A DNA stretch of 35,133 bases from an uncultured Collinsella sp. (GCA_900547855.1 URIK01000005.1:1-35133), one strand, 5' to 3'. Numbered from the stretch's first letter, positions 1 through 7,400 are shown. A program made the numbers and translations. The notes: generated by a model from the letters alone, not told the origin.

Positions 1-47
1 CTACACTCGACTAGTCGTCGGCAGCGTCAGATGTGTATAAGAGACAG
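1..47 (+). other. Unclipped Illumina Nextera i5 adapter with index (artefact)
   Basis: Bases 1-6 are the end of the P5 primer (ctacac), 7-14 read TCGACTAG as an 8-base i5 index, 15-28 are TCGTCGGCAGCGTC, and 29-47 are the Tn5 mosaic end AGATGTGTATAAGAGACAG. The order and sequence are exactly those of the Nextera Read 1 adapter, so this is library sequence joined to a genomic insert that begins at 48. Translated, it gives the false N-termini MYKRQ and MCIRDR, which are well-known adapter artefacts in protein databases. Confidence 0.98.
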
Positions 48-545
48 GCCAAGCGCCTGGGCGCCGAGCATGCCATCATCGCCTACCGTCGTACCGAGGA
101 CGAGATGCCCTGCCGTCGCGCCGAGCTGCACCATGCTAAGGCCGAAGGCGTCGAGGTTCTGCCGCTCGTCTCCCCGCTCGAGTTTGTCGCTGGCGAGGAC
201 GGCTCCGTGTGCGCCGTCAAGGTCCAGAAGATGGAACTCGGCGAGCCTGACGAGTCCGGCCGTCGCCGCCCGGTGCCCATCGAGGGCGCCATCGAGGAGA
301 TCCCCTGCGACGTCGCAATCTCGGCTATCGGCACCAACGCCAACCCCTTCGCAAAGAAGATCGGCGGCAAGATGGAGCTCAACAAGTGGGGCTACATCGT
401 CGCCGACGAGGAGACCGGCCAGACCACCGATCCCCGCATCTGGGCCGGCGGCGACATCGTCACCGGTGCCGCTACAGTCATTCTGGCGATGGGCGCCGGC
501 AAGAAGGCCGCCGCTTCCATCACCAAGAGCCTGCTGGGCGAGTAA
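48..545 (+). CDS. gltA: Glutamate synthase small-subunit-like NAD(P)H oxidoreductase, 3' part only
   Basis: This is the C-terminal 165 residues of a GltA/NfnB-like flavoprotein, the FAD- and NAD(P)H-binding subunit that feeds electrons to glutamate synthase or a related oxidoreductase. Visible family features are the YRRTEDEMPCR segment, QKMELGEPDESGRRRPVPI, the AIGTNANP segment of the NAD(P)H-binding fold and the terminal FAD-binding run WAGGDIVTGAATVILAMGAG. The true 5' end is missing because the contig starts here; codons before base 48 come from sequencing adapter, so no start can be assigned. The stop TAA at 543-545 is followed 28 bases later by a strong terminator, so this is the last gene of its transcript. 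A sulfide dehydrogenase/NfnB-type subunit cannot be excluded from this fragment. Confidence 0.9.
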   Translation, partial: AKRLGAEHAIIAYRRTEDEMPCRRAELHHAKAEGVEVLPLVSPLEFVAGEDGSVCAVKVQKMELGEPDESGRRRPVPIEGAIEEIPCDVAISAIGTNANPFAKKIGGKMELNKWGYIVADEETGQTTDPRIWAGGDIVTGAATVILAMGAGKKAAASITKSLLGE

Positions 546-573
546 TCACCCTCAGCGCTAGCCATCAAACGGC

Positions 574-613
574 AAAGTCCCCGTCGAGCACACGCCCGGC
601 GGGGACTTTTTTT
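574..613 (+). terminator. Rho-independent terminator after gltA
   Basis: Perfect 10-bp stem AAAGTCCCCG (574-583) / CGGGGACTTT (600-609) with a run of seven T at 607-613. Confidence 0.92.
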
Positions 614-627
614 ATGCCGGTCGACCG

Positions 628-662
628 ACCACCACAAAGGGGACAGGCACCTTTGTGGTGGT
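628..662. repeat. GGGGAC-type palindromic intergenic repeat
   Basis: A 13-bp perfect stem (628-640 / 650-662, ACCACCACAAAGG) encloses GGACAGGCA. The same arms recur in the terminator at 971-1011 and, degenerate, at 34150-34181. This suggests a dispersed REP-like family rather than a gene-specific element. Confidence 0.75.
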
Positions 663-697
663 TGGGGGCCTGGTCGGCGAACCGATTCCGACGTTTG

Positions 698-913
698 TCT
701 CAATCTGTAACAGTTAGAGCCCGTTGAGCCTTGCAGTTGTTACAGATTGAGATATTGTGCCGGCCGTCCACGCTGCATCTCAATCTGTAACAGTTAGAGA
801 CCAAATATGCCGCCTGGTGTTACAGATCAAGACGTTGGGCTGACGGCCGAACGGGTCATCTAAATCTGTAACAGTTAGAGCCATTTTCGCTGGCTTGGTG
901 TTACAGATCGAGA
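698..913. repeat. Array of six 15-bp motifs in alternating orientation, 40-bp period
   Basis: Copies of TCTCAATCTGTAACA or its complement start at 698, 738, 778, 818, 859 and 899. Odd copies point forward and even copies are inverted, forming three hairpins. Stems are 15 bp: perfect in the first, two mismatches in the second, and one TCTAAAT variant plus a variant partner in the third. Each loop is exactly 25 nt and the inter-hairpin gaps are 25 and 26 nt. ATCTGTAACA is identical in all six, and each forward copy is followed by GTTAGAG; the remaining spacer sequence is unrelated. No coding sequence overlaps convincingly. Confidence 0.9.
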
Positions 914-970
914 TTTTGCAAAAGCCGAGGATAGGCACTGCCGCCAAAGCCTTCCCCTCGGCCTAAAACA

Positions 971-1011
971 AAAACCACCACAAAGGTGCCCGTCGCCTTT
1001 GTGGTGGTTTT
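971..1011 (-). terminator. Terminator of the minus-strand operon ending at 1018
   Basis: A 16-bp perfect stem (971-986 / 996-1011) is followed on the minus strand by TTTTTGTTTT. A second hairpin just beyond it (GCCGAGG 924-930 / CCTCGGC 956-962, then TTTTG on the minus strand) may back it up. The arms are shared with the GGGGAC-type repeat at 628-662. Confidence 0.85.
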
Positions 1012-1017
1012 GGTCGG

Positions 1018-1641
1018 TTAAGCTTCGAGTTGGGCCACCTTGTAGCGGTAGGCTGCGGCGATGACGTCCTTGCAGCCTTCGCGGCCCAGCTTGGCGCGGT
1101 TGACGACGATGTCCTTGCCGCTCGTCATCTTCCACTTTCCGGCACTGTAGCGCTTATAGAACGCCTCGCGCGCCTTCTGCTGCTGTTTGACCAGCTTGGC
1201 GCCCTTCTTTTTGTTAAGGCCACGCTTCTTGCGCACAATCTCGACGCGGTCCTCAAAGGGTGCGGTCACCAACACGGCAATGTGGTTGGGGTTGTTGCGC
1301 AGCAGGTAATCGGACAGACGGCCTTCGATAATGCAACTCTCGGTCTCGCCCAGATCCAAAATCACCTGGCTCATCTTTTGGAACAACTTATCCGAGTACG
1401 AACGCGCATCGTAGCGGTCGGGCAGAAACGCCATGTTCTCCACGGCCAGACGCTCATCATAGGCGGCCATCTTATCGAGCGACTCGCCCGCGCGCAGCGA
1501 CGCACGTACCAGCAGCTCGTTATCGTACAGCGGAATCCCCAACTCGTCGGCAAGCATGCGGCCAATCTCGTGGCCCTCGGCGCCAAAGTCGCGCGCGATG
1601 GTAATGACCACAGGACTCTTCTTATTCTCCAGATCGCTCAT
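1018..1641 (-). CDS. Cytidylate kinase-like family protein
   Basis: A 207-residue P-loop-type protein resembling the cytidylate-kinase-like family (AAA/CMK-like). The N-terminus ITIARDFGAEGHEIGRMLA followed by LADELGIPLYDNELL matches the family layout, although the usual GSGG turn reads GAEG here, so nucleotide binding may be atypical. A basic middle region (RKKRGLNKKKGAKLVKQQQ) resembles the lid of family members. The start at 1641 was chosen over a longer frame because GAGAAAGGA lies just upstream and because the extra 15 codons run through a palindromic repeat. It lies 48 bases after the second permease gene of an amino-acid transporter and shares its terminator, so cotranscription is likely. 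Substrate and role are unknown; it may phosphorylate something other than CMP. Confidence 0.8.
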   Translation of the reverse strand: MSDLENKKSPVVITIARDFGAEGHEIGRMLADELGIPLYDNELLVRASLRAGESLDKMAAYDERLAVENMAFLPDRYDARSYSDKLFQKMSQVILDLGETESCIIEGRLSDYLLRNNPNHIAVLVTAPFEDRVEIVRKKRGLNKKKGAKLVKQQQKAREAFYKRYSAGKWKMTSGKDIVVNRAKLGREGCKDVIAAAYRYKVAQLEA

Positions 1642-1658
1642 CGCGATTCCTTTCTCTA

Positions 1659-1687
1659 TGTGACAAAGGGGCTGTCCCTTTGCCACA
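1659..1687. repeat. Palindromic repeat between permease and kinase-like genes
   Basis: TGTGACAAAGGG (1659-1670) pairs with CCCTTTGCCACA (1676-1687), one mismatch, around a GGCTGT loop. It resembles the other CAAAGGGG(AC) palindromes of the window and may reduce expression of the downstream kinase-like gene. Confidence 0.7.
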
Positions 1688-1689
1688 TT

Positions 1690-2328
1690 CTACGCTGCCA
1701 CCATTCGCCTCTGATATGCGCGGACCAACAGCGAGATACCAAAGTTGAGTACAAAGTACATCGCAAACACCAGGCCGTAGAGCATAAGCACCTGCGACAG
1801 GTCGATCGCGTGGGCCATCACGACGTTTGCCGTGTACATGAGCTCGGCCACGTTAATGCCCGAAAGATACGAGCTGTCCTTAATGACGGTCGTGCACTGG
1901 CTAAACAGCGCCGGAATGATCGTCTTAAACGTCTGCGGCAAAATGATGTAGCGCATGGTGGCAAAGAAGCCGAAGCCCTGGCTCTGCGCTGCCTCAAACT
2001 GGCCGCGCGGAATCGAGTTGAGGCCGCCGCGCACAATCTCGGCCATAACAGCGCTGGTAAACAGCGTAAAGGCGATGGTCGAAATCACAATGTCCAAACC
2101 CTGCACCGTAAAGTAGATAAACAGGATCCACAGCAGGTTTGGCGTGCAACGGAACAGTTCGATATAGGCGCTCACCAAAATACGGAACGGGCGGGGCGCA
2201 TAGCTCTTAACGAGCGCCAGCACCGTGCCAAAGATGAGCGAGAAAAAGATCGACAGCGCCGAGATCTCGATTGTCTTAACAAAGCCGCCCCAAATGTAGA
2301 GCAGGTTCGTCGCGTTGAAGATTTCCAT
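1690..2328 (-). CDS. Polar amino acid ABC transporter permease (second permease)
   Basis: A 212-residue inner-membrane permease of the His/Glu/Gln/Arg/opine family. About five hydrophobic segments are visible, with the cytoplasmic EAA loop at EIVRGGLNSIPRGQFEAAQS (about residues 93-112), which docks onto the ATPase. It starts 3 bases after the stop of the first permease gene, with a GAGG ribosome-binding sequence inside that gene's last codons, so translation is coupled. It should form a heterodimeric channel with that first permease. A glutamate/aspartate substrate is inferred from the binding protein, not from this sequence. Confidence 0.93.
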   Translation of the reverse strand: MEIFNATNLLYIWGGFVKTIEISALSIFFSLIFGTVLALVKSYAPRPFRILVSAYIELFRCTPNLLWILFIYFTVQGLDIVISTIAFTLFTSAVMAEIVRGGLNSIPRGQFEAAQSQGFGFFATMRYIILPQTFKTIIPALFSQCTTVIKDSSYLSGINVAELMYTANVVMAHAIDLSQVLMLYGLVFAMYFVLNFGISLLVRAYQRRMVAA

Positions 2329-2331
2329 GCG

Positions 2332-3078
2332 CTAGGCCTCCTCTACATTGTCGAGCCCCAGCTCGGCCAGGCTCACGCCGCGCGGACGCTCCTTGGAGCG
2401 GCGCTCGAGCCACTGCACCAGCATGGCGAGCGGAAAGCAGATGATGAAGTACATAAGGCAGCAGACGATGTATCCCTGCAGGTAACCGTACAGACTCACA
2501 AAATTATCGGAACGGTACATAAGGTCGCCGCCAGCCACAAGTGCCAACACCGACGTGTTCTTGACCAGGTTGAGCGCCTGGTTACACAGCGGCGGCAAAA
2601 TGATCTTGAACGTCTGGGGCAGCACGATGTACCAGTACGCCTGCGCACGGGTGAAGCCCTGGCTCTGGGCCGCCTCCATCTGACCGCGCGGAACCGCCTC
2701 GATACCAGTGCGGATGACCTCCGAAATGTAGGCCGCGTGATACAGGCCCACACCCAAGAAGCCCAGCACGAACGGCGCGATGCGCACCGGCTGGTCGGCA
2801 CCGGTTATAGCCTGCAAAAACTGCGGACCGGCCATGTACATAAAGAGCACCTGTACGGGCAACGGGGTGTTTTGGTAAAACTCCACGTACACGCGGCTTA
2901 TGGCGCGCAGCACGCGCGAGCGAGTGGTAGAGAACACGCCCAGCAGTGTGCCCAGCACCAGCGACAGCAGCAGACCGGCAACGACCACCTGCAGCGTCAC
3001 GCCAAAGCCCTCCCAGAAGGGCCCCATGTTTTGAAATGTCGTCGACCAACGGTCGGCGTCAAATAATCCTTCGAGCAT
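2332..3078 (-). CDS. Polar amino acid ABC transporter permease (first permease)
   Basis: A 248-residue permease of the polar amino acid family with an amphipathic N-terminus and about five membrane spans. Its EAA loop is EVIRTGIEAVPRGQMEAAQS. The start at 3078 (MLEGLFDADRW) follows AAGGAAGGAATCAA, an excellent ribosome-binding site; a longer open frame to 3147 lacks one and would run into the intergenic region. It lies between the binding-protein gene and the second permease gene, in the usual order for this transporter type. The two permeases share the loop sequence but differ elsewhere, as expected for GltJ/GltK-type partners. Confidence 0.92.
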   Translation of the reverse strand: MLEGLFDADRWSTTFQNMGPFWEGFGVTLQVVVAGLLLSLVLGTLLGVFSTTRSRVLRAISRVYVEFYQNTPLPVQVLFMYMAGPQFLQAITGADQPVRIAPFVLGFLGVGLYHAAYISEVIRTGIEAVPRGQMEAAQSQGFTRAQAYWYIVLPQTFKIILPPLCNQALNLVKNTSVLALVAGGDLMYRSDNFVSLYGYLQGYIVCCLMYFIICFPLAMLVQWLERRSKERPRGVSLAELGLDNVEEA

Positions 3079-3103
3079 TTGATTCCTTCCTTGGACGATG
3101 TGC

Positions 3104-3979
3104 CTATACAAGACCCCAGGTCTTGACCTCTTGGTCGAGCCAGCCATCGGCCAGGCGATCGCAAATCACCTGATCGACCACGGCGGAAAGGTCGCAGCCC
3201 TTCTTGGTCGCCACGCCGTAGCCCTGCTCGCCAAACTTGACTTCGGGCTGCAGCAGCTCAACGGTCTCGTTCATGTAACCGGCCAGCGTGGAGCGGTCCA
3301 TGGCAAAGACGTCGATATTGCCGGCGTCGAGCGAGCTCTTGATGATGGGGTAGCCGCTAAAGGCCCTAAACTCGGGCTTGCAGCTAAAGCCGTTGTCCTT
3401 GATCATCTGCTCAATCAGGCTCTGCGTGGTGGCGCCCTGGCTCACGCCAATGACCTTGCCGTCCAGATCCTCAATCGAGGTAAAGCCCGAACGCTTCTTG
3501 ACCATGAGTCCCACGTAGTCGGTGCGGTACGGCGTCGAGAAATCCCAGCTCTTCTTGCGCTCGTCGGTGATGGTGTAGGTCGCCGCGACCACGTCGAGTT
3601 GGCCGTTATCGATCAGCGGGCCGCGCGTCTTGGGCGTTACGTCGGTAAACTCGACAAGCTCCTGGGCACGGGCCTCCTTGTAGCTCACGCCAAAGACGGC
3701 AGCGGCGATCTGGTAGCACAAATCGACTTCCATGCCCTCAAAGCTGCCCTTGGCGGTGTCGTAATAGCCGTAGCCGGGAACGTCCTTCTTAACGCCGGCA
3801 TTCAGATGGCCACGCGACTTGATGGCCGCAAGCTTGGACCCCTTGTCGGAGCTCTCGCCGCTGGTGGAGTTGCCGCAACCGGTAAGCGCAGTCCCCGTCA
3901 GCGCAAGCATGCCGGCGCCCGCCAGCTGCAAAAAGTGACGGCGCGACACGGCCGCCCTCGTCATATCCGTCATGTCCAT
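3104..3979 (-). CDS. Amino acid (probably Glu/Asp) binding lipoprotein with Tat-type signal
   Basis: Extracytoplasmic solute-binding protein of the SBP_bac_3 family, about 291 residues. The signal region has a twin-arginine motif, SRRHFLQLAG, and ends in a lipobox, LTGC, near residue 35, so it is predicted to be exported folded and lipid-anchored. The mature part contains GVKKDVPGYGY, FEGMEVDLCYQIA, FTDVTPKTRGPLIDNGQ and ATYTITDERKK. This run is typical of PEB1/GluB-like aspartate/glutamate binders, where the Arg in PKTR contacts the ligand carboxylate. The start is uncertain: GTG 3982, ATG 3979 and ATG 3973 are all possible, with only a weak AGGCG upstream, consistent with coupling to the ATPase gene whose stop is 8 bases away. 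Confidence 0.9.
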   Translation of the reverse strand: MDMTDMTRAAVSRRHFLQLAGAGMLALTGTALTGCGNSTSGESSDKGSKLAAIKSRGHLNAGVKKDVPGYGYYDTAKGSFEGMEVDLCYQIAAAVFGVSYKEARAQELVEFTDVTPKTRGPLIDNGQLDVVAATYTITDERKKSWDFSTPYRTDYVGLMVKKRSGFTSIEDLDGKVIGVSQGATTQSLIEQMIKDNGFSCKPEFRAFSGYPIIKSSLDAGNIDVFAMDRSTLAGYMNETVELLQPEVKFGEQGYGVATKKGCDLSAVVDQVICDRLADGWLDQEVKTWGLV

Positions 3980-3987
3980 CACCGCGC

Positions 3988-4719
3988 CTAGTGCAGAATC
4001 TTAGACAGGAACTCGCGGCAGCGCGGGTTCTCGGGGTTATCGAAGAAGTGCTCGGGCGTGCCCTCCTCCAGGATGCGGCCGTCCTCCATAAAGATGACGC
4101 GATCGGCCACCTGACGCGCAAAGCCCATCTCATGCGTCACGCAGATCATGGTGATATCCTCCTGCGCGAGCTCAATCATAACGTCCAGAACCTCCTGGAC
4201 CATCTCGGGGTCGAGCGCCGAGGTCGGCTCGTCAAACAGGATGATGGGCTGCTTAGTGCACAGGGCACGGGCGATGGCGATGCGCTGCTGCTGACCACCC
4301 GAGAGGTTCTGTGGATACTCGCCGGCCTTATGAGCCATGCCGACGCGCTTGAGCGCGGCGATGGCGATCTCGGTCGCCTCCTCCTTGCTCTTCTTTTGCA
4401 GCTTGATGGGCGCGAGCGTCAGGTTGCCGAGCACCGTCATGTTGGGATACAGGTTGAACTGCTGAAACACCATGGAGCTGTACTTGCGAGCCATCTCCAG
4501 GTGATTCTTTTTGGTGAGCGGCGTACCGTCGATGACGACCTCGCCCGACGTGGGCTCCTCCAGATAATCGACGCAACGGATGAGCGTCGACTTACCCGAG
4601 CCGGAAGGCCCGATCATTACGAGCTTCTCGCCGCGCTTGACGGTGAGATTGATATCTTTGAGCACATGCAGGTCGCCAAAGTACTTGTTGAGATGCTTGA
4701 TCTCGATCATGTCTGCCAT
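3988..4719 (-). CDS. Polar amino acid ABC transporter ATP-binding protein
   Basis: A 243-residue ATPase that powers the adjacent permeases. Walker A GPSGSGKS, signature LSGGQQQR, Walker B IILFDEPTSALD and the switch histidine in CVTHEMGFA are all intact; the family is GlnQ/GltL-like. The start at 4719 has AAAGGGAC 6 bases upstream; MIEIKHL nine bases in is an alternative. It is the first gene of the operon ATPase, binding protein, permease, permease, kinase-like. A -10-like TACAAT lies on the minus strand at 4760-4755, about 36 bases upstream of the start, with no good -35. Confidence 0.95.
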   Translation of the reverse strand: MADMIEIKHLNKYFGDLHVLKDINLTVKRGEKLVMIGPSGSGKSTLIRCVDYLEEPTSGEVVIDGTPLTKKNHLEMARKYSSMVFQQFNLYPNMTVLGNLTLAPIKLQKKSKEEATEIAIAALKRVGMAHKAGEYPQNLSGGQQQRIAIARALCTKQPIILFDEPTSALDPEMVQEVLDVMIELAQEDITMICVTHEMGFARQVADRVIFMEDGRILEEGTPEHFFDNPENPRCREFLSKILH

Positions 4720-4836
4720 GAATGTCCCTTTCCTGCGCTTACACGAATTGCACTATTGTACGGAAAGAACCACGTTTCCGCAGCCCACACTACATTCCCG
4801 TAAAGAACCCGCAACCTTCCACCCACTCATTGGGCG

Positions 4837-4903
4837 CTCATTGGGGACAGGCTTAAATGAGTACCCAATGAGCGGGTACTCATTTAAGCCTGTCCCCAAT
4901 GAG
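4837..4903. repeat. Perfect 30-bp inverted repeat of GGGGACAGG type
   Basis: Arms 4837-4866 and 4874-4903 are exactly complementary over 30 bp around the 7-base loop AATGAGC. Each arm carries CATTGGGGACAGGC and ATGAGTACCC; AATGAGTACCC occurs again directly after the right arm. It sits between the promoter side of the transporter operon and the terminator of the YqeY gene. Confidence 0.95.
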
Positions 4904-4912
4904 TACCCAGCC

Positions 4913-4945
4913 AAAAAAGGGGCGCGACCGCGATGGTCACGCCCC
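4913..4945 (-). terminator. Terminator after the YqeY-like gene
   Basis: On the minus strand GGGGCGTGACC / GGTCGCGCCCC (4945-4935 and 4929-4919, one mismatch) is followed by six T (4918-4913). Confidence 0.9.
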
Positions 4946-4973
4946 TCAGCATCGGCTATGTGTCGGCCGGCAC

Positions 4974-5417
4974 TTACGCCAATTTTGCGCCGACGATCTT
5001 TGCTGCTGCCGGCTTATCGAAGTTGCCGCCGGTGGCCTTGCCCAGCGCACCCATAACCTGGCCCATCTGCTTCTTGGACGTGGCGCCCAGCTCGGCGATG
5101 ACCTGCTCGATCAGAGCCTCGAGCTCCTCGCCCGAAACCTGCGCGGGCAGCAGGCTCTCCAGAATCTTGACCTGCTCGGTCAGGTTGTCGGTACGCTCCT
5201 GGTCGGTGCCGGCCTTGATGGACATCTCCAGCGTCTCGCTCGTCTGCTTGATCAGACGCTTGATCATGCTGTTGACGTCTTCCTCGGTCACATCGCGGCG
5301 CTCGTTAACCTCGATATTCTTCACCTCGGCCTTAACCTGGCGAATGATGGACAGGCGAACCTTGTCCTTGGCCTTCATGGCCGCGATCATTTCCTTCTGC
5401 AGCTCTTCGTTGGTCAT
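4974..5417 (-). CDS. GatB/YqeY domain-containing protein
   Basis: A 147-residue YqeY-like protein, related to the C-terminal tRNA-binding region of the GatB amidotransferase subunit. The N-terminal half is helical and charged (MTNEELQKEMIAAMKAKDK, then RLSIIRQVKAEVKN). The C-terminal half has the family features LPAQVSGEELEALI and GATSKKQMGQVMGAL. A free-standing YqeY has no firmly established biochemical role. The start at 5417 follows GAGGAGGAT at ideal spacing; the longer frame is not supported. It lies 54 bases after the foldase gene without a terminator between them, so the two are probably cotranscribed, ending at 4913. Confidence 0.9.
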   Translation of the reverse strand: MTNEELQKEMIAAMKAKDKVRLSIIRQVKAEVKNIEVNERRDVTEEDVNSMIKRLIKQTSETLEMSIKAGTDQERTDNLTEQVKILESLLPAQVSGEELEALIEQVIAELGATSKKQMGQVMGALGKATGGNFDKPAAAKIVGAKLA

Positions 5418-5471
5418 CTGCAAATCCTCCTCAATAGTGCGGACGGCACTCACACGAGCGCCGCCCCATGA

Positions 5472-6692
5472 TTACTCAGTCGTCGACGAATCGTCGGTCG
5501 AGCTCTTGGTGACGCCCTTCAGGCTCACGTTATAGGGCACGTCCTTGGGCATGGGGTTGACGGTAATGTCGGCGTCCTTCTTGTACTGCTCCAGCCACTC
5601 GCTGTACGCGGTGCTGGCCGCTTGCGTCTTCACCACGTTGGAGACGTACTTTTTGATGTCCTTGGGCACCTGGTTGATGTCATCAACCTGATTATCGACA
5701 TGGAAGTAGTCGGTGCACTTGATGATGTGGTAGCCATAGGTCGACTCGACGACTTCGCTCACGTCGCCCTTGTTGAGTCCCTCGAGCGCCGTCTGGTAGC
5801 TGTCGACGAAAGTGGTGAGCTTATCCCAGCCCACATCGCCCTTCTTCTCCTTGGAACCGGTGTCCTCGGAGTACTGCTCAACGGCGTCCTCAAAGCTCAG
5901 CTCACCGGAGTTGATCTTGTCCAGGCACTCCTGCGCCTTGGCCTTGGCGGCAGCCTTGTCCTCGTCGGAAGCGTCGGAATCAACCTTGATCAGGATGTTC
6001 GACGAGCGGCGGGCGTCGTTGTAGCTGGACAGGTTTTCGTTGATGTAGTCGACAATCTCGCTGTCCTTGGGCTTGCTCGTGGGCGCGACGGCATCCTTGA
6101 GTTTCTGCTGCGCCAGGCTCTCCTTGAGCGAGTCCTTGTAGGTGTCCTCGGTATAGCCGTAGGTCTTGAGGGTCTTCTTAAAGGCCTTGGCACCGCCCGC
6201 GCTCTTGCACGCGTCCTTCCAAGCCTTCTCGACCTCCTCGTCCGACACCGTCACGCCGTTTTCCTTCTGTGCCTGTTGAAGCAGAATCTGCTGCGTGTAG
6301 GAGTCGATGAGTTGCTTGCGGTACTTCTTGGGCGTGAGGTCGTTGTCAACCAGATACTGCGCCCAATCCTCGTCCTTGGTGTAGCCGTTGGACGTGCGCA
6401 TGCTCATGATCTGCTTGGTCACGGTGTCCTCGGTGAGGTTGGTGCCGTTGATAGTAGCAGCAACACCGCCGGTCAGCTTGTAGCCCGAGGTGTCCTCGGC
6501 CTGCGACATAAGGCCGGAGCACGCCATCGCCGAGACGGAAAGCAGCATCGCCAGCACGCCGATGACCACCAGGACGATCTTGACGGTCTTGGACACGCGG
6601 GTCTTGCGCTGCTTCTTGCGAGAGCTGGAGGCGGCGCGAGCCTGCTGCTCGGGCGTCGGCTCGCGTGCGGGGTTCTTTTTCTTATTTGCCAT
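5472..6692 (-). CDS. Membrane-anchored PpiC/SurA-type peptidyl-prolyl isomerase (foldase)
   Basis: A 406-residue PrsA/SurA-like foldase. Residues 1-35 are a basic cytoplasmic stretch (MANKKKNPAR...). One hydrophobic segment follows (about 36-60, VKIVLVVIGVLAMLLSVSAM) and ends in ACSG, which is only a poor lipobox, so a membrane anchor is preferred. A SurA-N-like chaperone domain starts at ATINGTNLTEDTVTKQ. The parvulin domain spans about residues 235-345, with SNILIKVDSDASD, LSFEDAVEQYSEDTGS, GDVGWDKL and the closing YGYHIIKCTDY. The tail is Ser/Asp rich. It should assist folding of exported proteins outside the membrane. The start at 6692 has GAAAGG upstream; the longer frame to 6791 lacks support and enters repeat sequence. 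Confidence 0.9.
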   Translation of the reverse strand: MANKKKNPAREPTPEQQARAASSSRKKQRKTRVSKTVKIVLVVIGVLAMLLSVSAMACSGLMSQAEDTSGYKLTGGVAATINGTNLTEDTVTKQIMSMRTSNGYTKDEDWAQYLVDNDLTPKKYRKQLIDSYTQQILLQQAQKENGVTVSDEEVEKAWKDACKSAGGAKAFKKTLKTYGYTEDTYKDSLKESLAQQKLKDAVAPTSKPKDSEIVDYINENLSSYNDARRSSNILIKVDSDASDEDKAAAKAKAQECLDKINSGELSFEDAVEQYSEDTGSKEKKGDVGWDKLTTFVDSYQTALEGLNKGDVSEVVESTYGYHIIKCTDYFHVDNQVDDINQVPKDIKKYVSNVVKTQAASTAYSEWLEQYKKDADITVNPMPKDVPYNVSLKGVTKSSTDDSSTTE

Positions 6693-6768
6693 AGTTGGCC
6701 TTTCGCATAACGAATCGAACAAACGCCATTGTGTCACAACGCAGCCCCCGCGGCACACTTGGTGCGTT

Positions 6769-6902
6769 GGGGACAGGTTAATCTGCACCATTTTGGTGCA
6801 AAGGGGACAGATGCGGCACTTGGCACTTGGGGACGTTCTTTATGTGCCGGCACTTCGGGACTGTCCCTAACTGCCGGCAGAAAAGGAACGTCCCTAGGTG
6901 CC
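6769..6902. repeat. Cluster of GGGGAC-type repeats with nested inverted repeats
   Basis: Direct GGGGACAG copies at 6769-6776 and 6803-6810 flank a small GCACCA/TGGTGC hairpin (6785-6799). They are followed by an imperfect long hairpin in which 6822-6840 (GGCACTTGGGGACGTTCTT) pairs with 6883-6902. Two subtypes, GGGGACAG and GGGGACGTTC, therefore sit side by side. No gene occupies 6693-6916. Confidence 0.8.
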
Positions 6903-6916
6903 GACTCAGCCCCACC

Positions 6917-7381
6917 TTAGAAGTGACGGCGGATGGCGTCGACCATGCCCTGGGGCGTGGTCTGGCCGAGCACGTCGACTGCGGCATCGGCGTCCATAAA
7001 GATGTTCATGAGCGCCTGCAGGGCCTCGACCTGGCCGCCCGGCTCGGCAATACCCAGATTGATGACGATCTGCGCCGGCACCGGAGCGCCCATGCCAGCC
7101 ATAGCGTTAAATGTCACGGACGTGGCGGGCTTCACCACCGCGATATAGGGCTTGGCCACAAACCCCGGATCGGTATGCGGAATGGCAATGTTTGCCGCCG
7201 GCATGGCAAGACCCGTGGGATAGGCATCCTCGCGCGTGCGAACGGCGTCGAGCCAACCGTCGGCAATGTAGCCACGTGGTGCAAGCTCGCCCTCAAGCCG
7301 CGCGAACACCTCATCCGGCGTCGCACACTCCCAATCAAAAAACACCAGCTCAGGCGTAAACAGCGCTTCGTTATCCGCCAT
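6917..7381 (-). CDS. Orphan PTS sugar transporter subunit IIA
   Basis: A 154-residue type-2 EIIA (fructose/mannitol/galactitol-like). The phospho-accepting histidine is H69 in AIPHTDPGF, preceded by PTGLAMPAANI as in GatA-type IIA proteins. IIA proteins carry phosphate from HPr to a IIB subunit, but no IIB or IIC gene is present here, and terminators or repeats isolate it on both sides. It may serve a transporter encoded elsewhere or have a regulatory role. The start at 7381 follows AGAGGTGAG with five bases spacing. Confidence 0.9.
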   Translation of the reverse strand: MADNEALFTPELVFFDWECATPDEVFARLEGELAPRGYIADGWLDAVRTREDAYPTGLAMPAANIAIPHTDPGFVAKPYIAVVKPATSVTFNAMAGMGAPVPAQIVINLGIAEPGGQVEALQALMNIFMDADAAVDVLGQTTPQGMVDAIRRHF

Positions 7382-7400
7382 GCGCTCACCTCTCTCTCAC

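Noticed and set aside
33..545. A gltA start at ATG 33
   Set aside because: Bases 1-47 are adapter; the Met and next four residues are not encoded by the organism.
698..913. A CRISPR array
   Set aside because: The motif is 15 bp, alternates in strand and has only six copies; no cas genes are in the window.
1030..3066. 678-codon plus-strand open frame opposite the kinase-like and permease genes
   Set aside because: It spans two well-supported minus-strand permeases and a terminator-bounded gene; composition is typical of a shadow frame.
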